A DNA stretch of 56,460 nucleotides, taken from NCBI GenBank assembly GCA_027080505.1, contig JALWRX010000078.1, positions 1 to 56,460 of the forward strand. The letters run 5' to 3'. The notes below the pieces were generated by a model. It was not told the origin of the DNA and did no database searches. It saw nothing but the letters and a program-made list of their open reading frames with translations. Positions 16,391 through 24,750 of this stretch are shown in pieces. A program made the position numbers and the translations under genes. Source of the stretch: Ghiorsea sp. GTDB taxonomy: Bacteria; Pseudomonadota; Zetaproteobacteria; Mariprofundales; Mariprofundaceae. Numbering within the stretch: position 1 is the first letter of the stretch; each line of letters begins with the position of its first letter.

Positions 16391-17461
16391 TTGGTTCACC
16401 AAGGAATATACAAAGCACTGTGGCTCAATAATAATGGCGACTTGGAAGTCATTGACCAACGTTTTTTACCTTTTGAAAAGAAAACCCGCCTGTTAAAAAC
16501 AGCCAATGATGCTTGCGAGGCTATCAAGGATATGACGGTGCGTGGTGCGGGCGTGATTGGCAACGTAGCTGCTTTTGGTGTGTATTTGGCGGCGCGTGAG
16601 TTTGAGGGTGACACAGGTCAAATCAAACAAGCCGCCATGAACATTCGCGCATCTCGCCCTACTGCGGTTAACCTGATGTGGGCAGTGGACAGAATGTTAA
16701 ATATCGTTGCCCAAAGCGATGATGTGGTCGCTGATTGTAAAGCCGAAGCCATTGCTATCGCTGATGAAGATGTGCTGCGAACGCAAAAGATTGGTGAAAT
16801 TGGCTGCAATATCATTGAAAGCATCATGGCAGATAAAAAGATAAACCAGTTTAATATCTTAACCCATTGCAATGCAGGTTGGCTGGCGATTTTAGATAGC
16901 GGCTCTGCCCTTGCACCCATCTATGAAGCGCAAAAGCGAGGCATAGATATTCATGTTTGGGTGGATGAAACCCGACCACGCAATCAAGGCGCAAGCCTCA
17001 CCTCTTGGGAATTATTGGATGCGGGTATTTCGCATACCATTATCCCTGATAATACAGGCGGACACCTTATGCAGCAGGGCAAAGTTGATATGGTGATTAC
17101 AGGCGCTGACAGAGTAGCACTCAATGGTGATGCAGCGAATAAGATTGGTACATACCTCAAAGCATTAGCCGCCAAAGATAATGATGTACCCTTTTATATT
17201 GCGCTTCCCATCAGCACCTTTGATTTTGCATGTGAAAATGGTGTGCAAGATATTGAAATCGAAATACGCAGTGAAGATGAAGTGCATCTTATGCGTGGCA
17301 TAGATAAGCATGGAAACGTACAAAACATACGCATCACCCCAGAAGGAAGTACTGCCATCAATTACGGCTTTGATGTCACCCCTGCTCGCCTGATTACAGG
17401 CTTAATCACCGAAGCAGGTGTGATTGCGGCGAATATGGATGCGATTGGAAAGCTTCAATGA
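16391..17461 (+). CDS. mtnA: 5-methylthioribose-1-phosphate isomerase
   Basis: A 356-residue aldose-ketose isomerase of the eIF2B-alpha family, converting 5-methylthioribose-1-phosphate (or 5-deoxyribose-1-phosphate) to the ribulose form. The catalytic pair is visible in THCNAGWLA (Cys) and ITGADRVALNGD (Asp). DMTVRGAGVIG near residue 50 is another MtnA signature. The start is a TTG at 16391 with AGGA 7-8 bases upstream; no ATG fits better. The stop overlaps the ATG of the aldolase gene by 4 bases, so the two enzymes work together. Confidence 0.95.
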   Translation: MVHQGIYKALWLNNNGDLEVIDQRFLPFEKKTRLLKTANDACEAIKDMTVRGAGVIGNVAAFGVYLAAREFEGDTGQIKQAAMNIRASRPTAVNLMWAVDRMLNIVAQSDDVVADCKAEAIAIADEDVLRTQKIGEIGCNIIESIMADKKINQFNILTHCNAGWLAILDSGSALAPIYEAQKRGIDIHVWVDETRPRNQGASLTSWELLDAGISHTIIPDNTGGHLMQQGKVDMVITGADRVALNGDAANKIGTYLKALAAKDNDVPFYIALPISTFDFACENGVQDIEIEIRSEDEVHLMRGIDKHGNVQNIRITPEGSTAINYGFDVTPARLITGLITEAGVIAANMDAIGKLQ

Positions 17462-18066
17462 TGGATGGTGTTATTAAATATCACGTGCAACACCGCAACA
17501 CAAAAACACCTGACTTTGCTCAATATACCGAGCTTGAAGCATTGCGATGCCGTTTATTTGCTTTGGGTTTGATTGGTGAAACACCCGATGGTATTGGTTA
17601 TGGTAACTTATCATTTCGCAATCAAGGTGAGCATGAATTTACCATCACAGCCACCCAAACAGGAAAACAACCCGCTCTAAAACCTGCTGAATATATCCAT
17701 ATTACAGATTATAATTTTGACACCTTTACCGTCTATTCAAAAGGCGAATGTAAACCCAGCAGTGAAGCTTTGAGCCATGCCATGATTTATGAAGTTCACC
17801 CTGATATTCAAGCTGTTATTCATATCCATTCCAAACCGCTTTGGCAAATGATGATAGCTACAGATGCACTTGCCACCACGGCGGAATACGGAACCGCAGG
17901 CATGGTACAAGAAATCGCGGAGCTTTATCAATCACGCGACCCTTTCAAGAATAATGCGTTTGTGATGAAAGGACATGAAGATGGCATCATCACCTTTGGC
18001 AAAACAATTCAACTAGCAGAACTTACATTATACCATTTGATACAAGCCACATTAAACCAAGTGTAA
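17458..18066 (+). CDS. Class II aldolase/adducin-family protein, likely methylthioribulose- or deoxyribulose-1-phosphate aldolase
   Basis: A 202-residue class II (zinc) aldolase: GIGYGNLSFR, KPSSEALSHAMIYEVHPDIQ, and the metal-binding VIHIHSK with a later histidine in FVMKGHEDGII. The family also includes MtnB (a dehydratase) and fuculose aldolases. Translational coupling to mtnA without mtnC or mtnD suggests the DHAP-shunt type of aldolase, which splits 5-(methylthio)ribulose-1-phosphate or 5-deoxyribulose-1-phosphate to DHAP and an aldehyde. That assignment is inference; the dehydratase MtnB cannot be excluded from sequence alone. Confidence 0.78.
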   Translation: MMDGVIKYHVQHRNTKTPDFAQYTELEALRCRLFALGLIGETPDGIGYGNLSFRNQGEHEFTITATQTGKQPALKPAEYIHITDYNFDTFTVYSKGECKPSSEALSHAMIYEVHPDIQAVIHIHSKPLWQMMIATDALATTAEYGTAGMVQEIAELYQSRDPFKNNAFVMKGHEDGIITFGKTIQLAELTLYHLIQATLNQV

Positions 18067-18072
18067 GGCGTT

Positions 18073-18822
18073 TTATTTAAAACTTGCCAATAATGATGCT
18101 GTAATCAAATGCCAACCATCAACAAGTACAAACAAGATAATTTTAAGCGGCAGTGAAATCATGACGGGGGGTAACATCATCATCCCCATACTCATCAATA
18201 CTGAAGCCACCACCAAATCCAACACCACAAATGGTATATAAATTAAGAAACCAATTTCAAATGCTGTGCGTAGCTCGCTAATAACAAAGGCTGGAATCAA
18301 TACATACATGGGTGTTTCTTCTGCTGTGGCAGGCTTTTCAATGTTTCCTGCATTGATAAATAAGATTAAATCATCTTCTCTGGTTTGACGCAGCATAAAA
18401 GCACGTAAGGGGTCAATCGCTTTTTCCATAGCTTGGGATTGGGTGATGTCTTCATTCAAATAAGGTGTTAGTGCTGTGCTATCAATCTGATTCCACACCG
18501 GCATCATGATAAACATGGTCATAAACAAAGCTAAACCAACCAAAATTTGCGTGGGTGGGCTTTGTTGTGTGCCCAGTGCCTGTCGCAAAAAAGCAAAGAC
18601 TATCAAGATACGAGTGAATGATGTCATCATCACCAAAATCGAGGGTGCAAGGGCAAGTACAGTTAACCCTGCAATAATTTTTAAACCTGTAAACCATGAA
18701 TCAGGATCTTCCGTTTCACCCAAGCTGATGGATAAGGTGGGTACATCTGCTGCCGAGGCTAAGCTTGGCAGTAAAAACACAGCTAAGAATAAAATACGAA
18801 GCAGCAATGAATTACGCATCAT
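18073..18822 (-). CDS. fliP: Flagellar export gate protein FliP
   Basis: About 250 residues, from the ATG pair at 18822/18819 (a TTG at 18840 would add six residues that overlap fliO further). A signal peptide, ending SLASAADVP, is followed by four membrane segments, with SFTRILIVFAFLRQALGTQQ, TPLRAFM-like PLRAFMLRQT, and ELRTAFEIGFLIYIPFVVLD in the FliP signature order. FliP forms the core of the type III export gate in the inner membrane. It is the last gene seen in the motA-fliP unit; fliQ and fliR would be expected next but are not found before the aldolase gene. Confidence 0.95.
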   Translation of the reverse strand: MMRNSLLLRILFLAVFLLPSLASAADVPTLSISLGETEDPDSWFTGLKIIAGLTVLALAPSILVMMTSFTRILIVFAFLRQALGTQQSPPTQILVGLALFMTMFIMMPVWNQIDSTALTPYLNEDITQSQAMEKAIDPLRAFMLRQTREDDLILFINAGNIEKPATAEETPMYVLIPAFVISELRTAFEIGFLIYIPFVVLDLVVASVLMSMGMMMLPPVMISLPLKIILFVLVDGWHLITASLLASFK

Positions 18823-19105
18823 TTTCAGCTTCTTCCTCAAGCTTGAGGTCTGTAATTTTGCTTATGCCACCTACACCTACACCTAAAAGGTAACTTTGTT
18901 TACCATGCTTGATTTCAACCACACTATTTTTACTATCAATATGTAAACGTTGTACCACTTGCATCTTACCTTCTTTCACGGGAACAACTTTGTCTTGGAA
19001 ACGACGCATCAACCATACTAGCCCTGCAAAAATCGCCAACACCAATGCCAGCGAACCAATAGATTGTGCCATCATGGCAGCAAAGCTGGTCTCTCCTGTC
19101 ATCAT
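18812..19105 (-). CDS. fliO: Flagellar protein FliO
   Basis: A 97-residue protein with one membrane helix (SLALVLAIFAGLVWLMRRF) and a short cytoplasmic tail LHIDSKNSVVEIKHGKQSYLLGVG, the FliO hallmark. It helps assembly and stability of the FliP complex. Its end overlaps the fliP start by about 11 bases and its ATG is immediately after the fliN stop. Length is within the family range. Confidence 0.88.
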   Translation of the reverse strand: MMTGETSFAAMMAQSIGSLALVLAIFAGLVWLMRRFQDKVVPVKEGKMQVVQRLHIDSKNSVVEIKHGKQSYLLGVGVGGISKITDLKLEEEAENDA

Positions 19106-19423
19106 TTAAGATAAACTCTGAATACGGTCGCCTTGTGGCACAACTTCCACCACACGCACCCCAATTTTTCCATCTGCAGATACCACTTCACCTCGCGCAA
19201 ACACACGCCCGTTAGCTAAAATATCTACTTCAGCATTGGCTTCTTTTTTTAAGTCCAACACCATACCACGATGCAATCGCGCTACCACATGCAAAGGCAA
19301 CTGAATACGCCCAAGCTCAACACTCACATCTAAAGGTACATGCATGATGGCTTCAAGGTTCACCTTTTGCTCACTTCCTGTTGCAGCGGCATCAGGGTTT
19401 TGTATTTCTTCAACTTCTGGCAT
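19106..19423 (-). CDS. fliN: Flagellar motor switch protein FliN
   Basis: A 105-residue protein consisting essentially of the SpoA domain: IMHVPLDVSVELGRIQL, DLKKEANAEVDILANGRVFARGEV, and KIGVRVVEVV. With FliM and FliG it forms the C-ring and switch. Position 3-prime of fliM and ahead of fliO is the classical order. No FliG gene is present in the window. Confidence 0.96.
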   Translation of the reverse strand: MPEVEEIQNPDAAATGSEQKVNLEAIMHVPLDVSVELGRIQLPLHVVARLHRGMVLDLKKEANAEVDILANGRVFARGEVVSADGKIGVRVVEVVPQGDRIQSLS

Positions 19424-19448
19424 AATAGTCTCCTTCTACCACCTAAGC

Positions 19449-20474
19449 TTATGTATCTTGTGCCAACTGATTGGTTAGCTCTGCAGCCAATAACCCATCT
19501 TGGCTGCCTGGCATAGCTTCAAACATAGGCGTGGAACTCACCCAAAGCATAGCTGGGTCACTAGCACTCTTTCGTAGCGGTAAAAAGTCCCCTGTGCGTA
19601 AACCCAAAAATTGTTTGATGCTTAATTGGCATTGCCCAAGTTCCAAACGAACCGTTAATGGCACCTGCTCTATACTTTTTTGTAACTGCTGCTCCCATTC
19701 AGGATCATTACCCAAGTCATCAGATATGGATGTGCGCAAGCTTTCTAAAACAGGCTCTAAAAAAGTACGGGGATAATGTAAATGTACAAAACCTTGTAAA
19801 TCATCCGATGCTTTAACACCAAACTTCACCGAAAAACATGGATCAGTCACAGGGGTAACAGCCAAAAACTGTGGCTCAGTATCCAGCTTCGATAGATGAT
19901 GTTTCATGACAGCAACAGGTTTCCACATATGCAGTAGCAGTTTTTCTAAACCTGTACCAATACGCTGGGCTAAGCTCTGCTCCACTGGAGTGAGGTCATT
20001 AGCATCGTCACCAAAGGACTCCCCCATACCACCCAACATGGCATCAATATATGCAATCACCAAAGGCAGCTCTATGGTTACCATCATTCGTCCAAACCCA
20101 TCTACTTCATACACAAAAAACACTTGTTTTGTTTCTTTATTATCTTCAATAATCTCTTGATACAGACGCTCATCAATGCCTTCGCTGCTTAACTCAACAT
20201 CACGCTGAAAGGTTTCATCCCATTGTTCGTTAAGTGATTCTGTCATACGCTGCTGTAAATTAAAAAATAGGGGGTAACGCTCAGGGCCATTATCCGATTC
20301 CACCGATGCAAAATCAAAATCTTCTACCGATTCAGGTTGTGCTACGGGTGGCAGTGTTGCTAACAAGGCATGCGCTTGCTCACTCGGTGCCACTGCCTGC
20401 ATCAGTGCATCAATTTCCTCGGGTGCTAAAATAGGTTCTTTATCACCCACAGCATCAGCAGTTTTTTCACTCAT
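19449..20474 (-). CDS. fliM: Flagellar motor switch protein FliM
   Basis: A 341-residue protein. The N-terminal EEIDALMQAV segment (residues 19-28) is the CheY-P-binding and FliM signature region. The middle domain (about 60-250) carries the CheC-like fold with MLGGMGESFGDD where the usual GG(x)G motif is seen, and the C-terminal SpoA domain (about 260-330) includes EQVPLTVRLELGQCQLSIK. It interacts with FliN and FliG in the C-ring. Its ATG overlaps the fliL stop by 4 bases. Confidence 0.95.
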   Translation of the reverse strand: MSEKTADAVGDKEPILAPEEIDALMQAVAPSEQAHALLATLPPVAQPESVEDFDFASVESDNGPERYPLFFNLQQRMTESLNEQWDETFQRDVELSSEGIDERLYQEIIEDNKETKQVFFVYEVDGFGRMMVTIELPLVIAYIDAMLGGMGESFGDDANDLTPVEQSLAQRIGTGLEKLLLHMWKPVAVMKHHLSKLDTEPQFLAVTPVTDPCFSVKFGVKASDDLQGFVHLHYPRTFLEPVLESLRTSISDDLGNDPEWEQQLQKSIEQVPLTVRLELGQCQLSIKQFLGLRTGDFLPLRKSASDPAMLWVSSTPMFEAMPGSQDGLLAAELTNQLAQDT

Positions 20475-20995
20475 TGCGATACAAAATCCGTAAAGTATAA
20501 GTTCTTAATCGGCTTGCCGCCCACTAAGCGATTCATGCGATAAATCAAATCTTCTTTAAGATCATATTTGCCTTGAGGTGTGCGAATTTCAGCAAATGTT
20601 TTACTGGAAAGCAGAGTAATCACCATATCATTGATTTTAATCATGTTCTGCTCAACCTTGGCTTGTGCCTCGGGGCTGCGTACTTCCAACTTAATTTTCG
20701 CTCTTAAAAAACGACTTACATCCGTATCTGCCAAGTTAATCGTGATGTCTGCAATATCCACCAAGATTGGTGGTGCATCAGGGTTTTCATCTTCTGGCTC
20801 TGGTATTGTCGTTTCTTCTGTTTGTGCTGGTGCTGCCTGCTCAGTTGTTGCTGGTGCTTGTTCCATTGCCATCATTTTCCATGCAATAAAGCCACCCACA
20901 GCCAATACTAAAATAAGCAAAACCAAATTAATAATCGGCAACAACCCACCCGATGATTTCTTTTCTTCTGCTGCATCATCTTTTTTATCTGCCAT
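20471..20995 (-). CDS. fliL: Flagellar basal-body-associated protein FliL
   Basis: A 174-residue single-pass membrane protein: short cytoplasmic part, one helix (about 17-38, LLPIINLVLLILVLAVGGFI), a Pro/Glu/Ala-rich linker, and the periplasmic FliL domain with INDMVITLLSSKTFAEIRTPQGK and a C-terminal VKNLYFTDFVSQ-like ending. FliL associates with the stator and supports torque. It lies between the stator and switch genes, as in many polar-flagellum operons. Confidence 0.93.
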   Translation of the reverse strand: MADKKDDAAEEKKSSGGLLPIINLVLLILVLAVGGFIAWKMMAMEQAPATTEQAAPAQTEETTIPEPEDENPDAPPILVDIADITINLADTDVSRFLRAKIKLEVRSPEAQAKVEQNMIKINDMVITLLSSKTFAEIRTPQGKYDLKEDLIYRMNRLVGGKPIKNLYFTDFVSQ

Positions 20996-21014
20996 CGTTT
21001 AAACTCCTCACTTG

Positions 21015-21710
21015 TTACTTATACACCACAATATCAACGCGCCGATTATGTTTTCGACCTAGTATCGTAGCATCGGTAGAAATTGGTCTTGAAGGTCCAT
21101 AACCTGCCAACGATAAACGTGATGGATTTACGCCTTCTGCTTCTAAGATATGCAAGACTGATGCCGCTCTGGCTAAGCTTAAGCTCCAAAGGTCTGGATA
21201 ACGGCTACCCGCCACCATTCTATCATCGGTATGTCCATTGACGCTGATACTACCTGGAGAGATAGCTAACATCTTAGCAAGCCTTCTAAGTGCCTTAATA
21301 TTCTCAGCTTTTAGGCGAGCCGAACCTTCTTCAAAGAGTGCCGCATCATCCATGCGCAGGTATAAACGATTTTTCACAATTAACGCACGAACATGATGTT
21401 CCAATGTACTGTTTTTCAATACAACGTTACTATTTTGACGCATCGCCAACATCAACTCACGCGGGCTCACAATACGCTGCAACTCTAAGGGACGAATCAG
21501 ATTGATTTCTGTGCCTGCACCAGCATTTAAAACCGATACAGCAGACTCAAAATACGTTGAAATATCTTGTAGCCCTGTTTTATCCAACGTGGACATAGAC
21601 ACCAATAAAATAAAGAACGTCAGCATCAAACTGATTAAGTCTGCAAAGGTGGTCATCCACGCTTCTGGGTCTGCCAACACCTCGGGTTCAAGTTTCTTTT
21701 TACGTGCCAT
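21015..21710 (-). CDS. motB: Stator B subunit MotB/PomB-like (Asp24 form)
   Basis: A 231-residue protein with a short cytoplasmic tail, a helix WMTTFADLISLMLTFFILLV carrying the conserved ion-binding aspartate at residue 24, and a C-terminal OmpA-like peptidoglycan-binding domain (about 120-231) with SVNGHTDDRMVAGSRYPDLW and LSLAGYGPSRPI. This is the canonical MotB architecture, so it can couple ion flow to rotation. It follows the paralogous E24 copy by 2 bases and comes before fliL. Confidence 0.93.
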   Translation of the reverse strand: MARKKKLEPEVLADPEAWMTTFADLISLMLTFFILLVSMSTLDKTGLQDISTYFESAVSVLNAGAGTEINLIRPLELQRIVSPRELMLAMRQNSNVVLKNSTLEHHVRALIVKNRLYLRMDDAALFEEGSARLKAENIKALRRLAKMLAISPGSISVNGHTDDRMVAGSRYPDLWSLSLARAASVLHILEAEGVNPSRLSLAGYGPSRPISTDATILGRKHNRRVDIVVYK

Positions 21711-21712
21711 GA

Positions 21713-22492
21713 TTAAAAGCTTTTCCCTTGTGGTGCAACCACATGTCGCTGTGGTGAAATAAGCTTTCCTGATTGTACTTGGCTTTCAGGATTCACTGTA
21801 ACAGGTCTAAATTTAAGCTCTATTTCAACCCTTCTGCTCATAGATGGGTTACCAGCAATTGGATGTTTATCCCCCATGCCCGCCGCAATCATACGTCCAT
21901 TGGGCACACCGCGCTCTGAAAAAGCATGAAACAAACTCATGGCACGTGCTGCGGAAAGCTCCCAATTGGATGGGTACAACGCGCTCCGCACAGGTGTATC
22001 ATCGGTATGCCCTTCAATACGAATTTCAATCACTTCAGGGCGCTTAAATAATTTGGCTAACTTATCCATCAAAGGAAACATATCAGGGCTAATCTCAACC
22101 TGACCTGGTGCAAATACGATAGTCTCAGGAAAACGCACACGCACCTTATCTTGGTCTAAGGGTAATACATGAATAGCATCGCCTAAACCCAACTCCCTTG
22201 CCATCTCCGTCAATTCTTTGGCGGTTCGGCGTGGCGCACGATTACCATCAATAATATCTCGAGCAGGCATGGATGGACCATTACCTTCTGTTAAGTTTGC
22301 GCCTTTAGGTAATGGGCTAAATGTCCCTGCTAGTGAGCCAATCGCCGCTAAACGTCGTTCGTCCACAATCACAGCAATAGATGTCAGCAAAATAAAAAAG
22401 GCCAACATCTGCATCATCAATTCTAAAAACAATGCAGCTCCAGGGTCTTTATCGGGTAAGACGGGATCAGGTTTCTTTTGTCGTTTAGCCAT
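21713..22492 (-). CDS. MotB-like paralogue with Glu24 in the ion-binding position
   Basis: A 259-residue protein with the same design as its neighbour: a helix ALFLELMMQMLAFFILLTSI starting around residue 20, a plug/linker stretch, and an OmpA-like domain (about 150-235) with IRIEGHTDDTPVRSALYPSNW. Aligning the two gives Asp24 against Glu24, so the essential MotB aspartate is replaced by glutamate. Two MotB copies under one motA are unusual. It could be a second B subunit for a mixed stator or an accessory periplasmic protein. It follows motA by 17 bases. Confidence 0.88.
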   Translation of the reverse strand: MAKRQKKPDPVLPDKDPGAALFLELMMQMLAFFILLTSIAVIVDERRLAAIGSLAGTFSPLPKGANLTEGNGPSMPARDIIDGNRAPRRTAKELTEMARELGLGDAIHVLPLDQDKVRVRFPETIVFAPGQVEISPDMFPLMDKLAKLFKRPEVIEIRIEGHTDDTPVRSALYPSNWELSAARAMSLFHAFSERGVPNGRMIAAGMGDKHPIAGNPSMSRRVEIELKFRPVTVNPESQVQSGKLISPQRHVVAPQGKSF

Positions 22493-22509
22493 AATAAGTT
22501 AATACAATA

Positions 22510-23268
22510 TCAATCAAAAGCTGATGCACGATCTTTGGGGGGCAAGAAACCATGTAGCTTTTGCTCCATCACCCTAGGGTTTTCCCCTGCCACCAAAGAT
22601 TGAATACCTGCTAAAATAATTTCATGCACTAACAACTCTTCTTTGCTGCGTGTTTTCAACTTGGATGCCATAGGTAAAAAAATGATATTTGCCATCAACG
22701 CACCATAAAATGTGGTCAATAATGCCACCGCCATAGAAGGTCCAATGGATGCAGGGTCTTCCATATTCGCCAACATAAGTACCAAACCAACCAAAGTACC
22801 AATCATGCCCATGGATGGAGCGAAAGTACCTAATGCTGTCATCATATCAGCACCCCGCAAATGCCGCTCACCCAACTTATCCATTTCCATATACAAAATC
22901 TCTTCAATTTCTGTGGGTTCTTGCCCATCAATGGCCATCTGCAAACCTTTGGACATAAATGGGTGGTCAATATCTCCTACCTTACTTTCTAAAGCTAAAA
23001 TACCATCTTTGCGTACAACCTGCGCTAGCTCTACAAATTCAGTGACCACCGATGGCCCATCGGCAGGTTTATTTAAAATAGTTTTAAGAATAATCTTGAT
23101 GACACCAATGGCGTTGGACATTGGATATGCCACAAGTAAAACACCAACCGTTCCTCCAATCACAATCGCCATAGACGGCACATCTATAAACCCTGTAATA
23201 GCATCACCAATAGCAAACAACACCAAGCCAAAGGCAACCACAATGCCGATTATCGTTGCAATATCCAC
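22510..23268 (-). CDS. motA: Flagellar stator protein MotA/PomA-like
   Basis: A 252-residue protein with four membrane helices: an N-terminal pair, MVIGGTVGVLLVAYP-like stretch near 35, and the later pair GTFAPSMGMIGTLVGLVLML and MAVALLTTFYGALMANIIFLP. Between the pairs lies a cytoplasmic loop. The pattern fits the PomA/MotA type. The start is GTG at 23268 with GGAGGTG spaced 6 bases upstream. It heads the operon that ends at fliP, and a candidate sigma-54 promoter lies 54-69 bases upstream of the start codon. Confidence 0.95.
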   Translation of the reverse strand: MDIATIIGIVVAFGLVLFAIGDAITGFIDVPSMAIVIGGTVGVLLVAYPMSNAIGVIKIILKTILNKPADGPSVVTEFVELAQVVRKDGILALESKVGDIDHPFMSKGLQMAIDGQEPTEIEEILYMEMDKLGERHLRGADMMTALGTFAPSMGMIGTLVGLVLMLANMEDPASIGPSMAVALLTTFYGALMANIIFLPMASKLKTRSKEELLVHEIILAGIQSLVAGENPRVMEQKLHGFLPPKDRASAFD

Positions 23269-23321
23269 GCTTTCACCTCCAAACAGCTACTATCGAATAC
23301 ATAAATTCAATTATGGTGTAA

Positions 23322-23337
23322 GCGAAAACCATGCCAA
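23322..23337 (-). promoter_or_regulatory. Candidate sigma-54 promoter for motA-fliP
   Basis: On the minus strand the sequence reads TTGGCATGGTTTTCGC, in which GG and GC are exactly ten bases apart and TGGCA/TCGC match the -24/-12 consensus TGGCAC-N5-TTGC with two deviations. A start site would fall at about 23310, giving a leader of about 42 bases before the GTG of motA. Sigma-54 control of flagellar middle genes is common in polar flagellates. No FlrC or enhancer site was identified. Confidence 0.5.
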
Positions 23338-23421
23338 CTCGTTACGCCTACCTACTTAACCTTGATTAAATGATGGTTTATGTTAGTGTAATTATATGAC
23401 TTCAAACATTAGGAGGTTGAT

Positions 23422-23808
23422 ATGGACACATCACTACGTCATGGTTTATCTGTTGGTATTGAACGTTTAAATGAACATATCTTTATTACACTTAAAGCCG
23501 TAGGCAAACTTACCCATGAAGACTATGAAATTATTACACCCATGATTGATGCAGCCCTTGCTGAAGTCAAAGAACCCAACGCCAAAGTACTAATTGATGC
23601 ATCCCAAATGCAAGGCTGGGAACTAAGGGCGGCTTGGGATGATTTTAAGCTTGGCTTAAAACACAACAATGACTTCAAAAAAATTGCTATTTATGGTCAT
23701 AAGACATGGCAAAAAGCTACCTCCAAAATTGGCTCATGGTTTGTTTCTGGAGAGGTACAATTTTTTGAAAACTTGGATGAAGCTATAGCTTGGTTACAAA
23801 AAACATAA
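23422..23808 (+). CDS. SpoIIAA-like (STAS-fold) protein
   Basis: A 128-residue protein. The pattern FITLKAVGKLTHEDYEIITPM, KVLIDASQMQGWELRAAWDD and KKIAIYGHKTWQKATSKIG, ending EAIAWLQ, fits the SpoIIAA-like DUF3478 family (STAS fold), soluble proteins of unclear function sometimes linked to stress or membrane regulation. AGGAGG lies 8 bases upstream of the ATG. It is divergent from motA with a 153-base gap that carries the putative sigma-54 site. No enzymatic role is suggested. Confidence 0.75.
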   Translation: MDTSLRHGLSVGIERLNEHIFITLKAVGKLTHEDYEIITPMIDAALAEVKEPNAKVLIDASQMQGWELRAAWDDFKLGLKHNNDFKKIAIYGHKTWQKATSKIGSWFVSGEVQFFENLDEAIAWLQKT

Positions 23809-23856
23809 GACCTAAAGCAAAACACATGTTATCCTTACATTTTGCGAGGGTTGCTC

Positions 23857-24258
23857 ATGAATAAATTGTTGGTCGTATTCGCTGCAGGTTGCTTTGGCGG
23901 TTTGATGAATAGTTTGACGGTGTGGCTGTTTGGCAAATATGGCATCTCATCCATGTTGGATGTGTCTATCGCGCCAGCGCTCAGCGCAGCTTGGCTTTAT
24001 CCTCGCATTGTTTGGGGTGGTATTTGGGGTATATTGTTTATCCTACCTTTTCTCAATGAACGATGGTTGCTCAAAGGTTTACTGCTTAGTCTCGCGCCAA
24101 CAGCCGTACAATTATTCTATATTTTTCCTGAAGTAGCACACAAAGGTTTAGTTGGCATGGACTTGGGTATGCTCACCCCATTGCTTGTTATCTTTTTCAA
24201 TGCTGTGTGGGGCATCATGACTGCTTATGCCATCAAAATATCACCCGAGGCATACTAA
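23857..24258 (+). CDS. Small integral membrane protein, unrecognised
   Basis: About 133 residues from the ATG at 23857, which has GAGGG 6 bases upstream; an upstream TTG (23842) is less likely. It has four likely membrane segments: LLVVFAAGCFGGLMNSLTVW, around APALSAAWLYPRIVWGGIWG, WLLKGLLLSLAPTAVQLFYI, and LLVIFFNAVWGIMTAYAI. Nothing catalytic is seen. It lies 3 bases before a cupin gene, so both could be one transcript. The family is likely conserved-hypothetical; the role is unknown. Confidence 0.7.
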   Translation: MNKLLVVFAAGCFGGLMNSLTVWLFGKYGISSMLDVSIAPALSAAWLYPRIVWGGIWGILFILPFLNERWLLKGLLLSLAPTAVQLFYIFPEVAHKGLVGMDLGMLTPLLVIFFNAVWGIMTAYAIKISPEAY

Positions 24259-24261
24259 ACC

Positions 24262-24750
24262 ATGGCAAAACACACCAAACCCATCCAAGCCAAGCAAATC
24301 CCTGCGGAAACTGCCCAATCATTATACCCAGAACCCTTCAAATCCATGATGAATGGGCGCATTAAACGCAAACTTGGCAATCATTTCGGGCTATCAAATT
24401 TTGGCGTGAATTTAACCGAGCTACAGCCTCATGCCATGTCTGCTCTCAAACATTGCCACAGCAAACAAGACGAATTGATTTATATCATAAGCGGCTCGCC
24501 AACGCTGATATACGCTAAGCAAGAGTTTGAACTCAAAGCAGGTGATTGTTTTGGTTTTAAGGCGGGCACAGGCATTGGCCATCAGCTCATCAATCCAAGT
24601 GACGATGTGGTCACATACCTTGAAATTGGGGATAGAAGTGATGACCATGTCACCTACCCCGATGATGATTTAATCGCACAAAGCACAGATAGTGGCGCAT
24701 GGGAATTCTTGCATAAAGATGGCACACCCTATACCAAGGATGATGCATGA
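24262..24750 (+). CDS. Single-domain cupin protein
   Basis: A 162-residue cupin. The fold is seen in KHCHSKQDELIYIISGSPTL (metal-ligand H-x-H and E), GDCFGFKAGTGIGHQLINPS with a later histidine, and the ends. Such proteins are often metal-dependent isomerases or dioxygenases; in this arrangement it resembles uncharacterised cupins of carbohydrate or small-molecule metabolism. Its stop overlaps the ATG of the GFA-family gene by 4 bases, indicating translational coupling. Substrate unknown. Confidence 0.85.
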   Translation: MAKHTKPIQAKQIPAETAQSLYPEPFKSMMNGRIKRKLGNHFGLSNFGVNLTELQPHAMSALKHCHSKQDELIYIISGSPTLIYAKQEFELKAGDCFGFKAGTGIGHQLINPSDDVVTYLEIGDRSDDHVTYPDDDLIAQSTDSGAWEFLHKDGTPYTKDDA

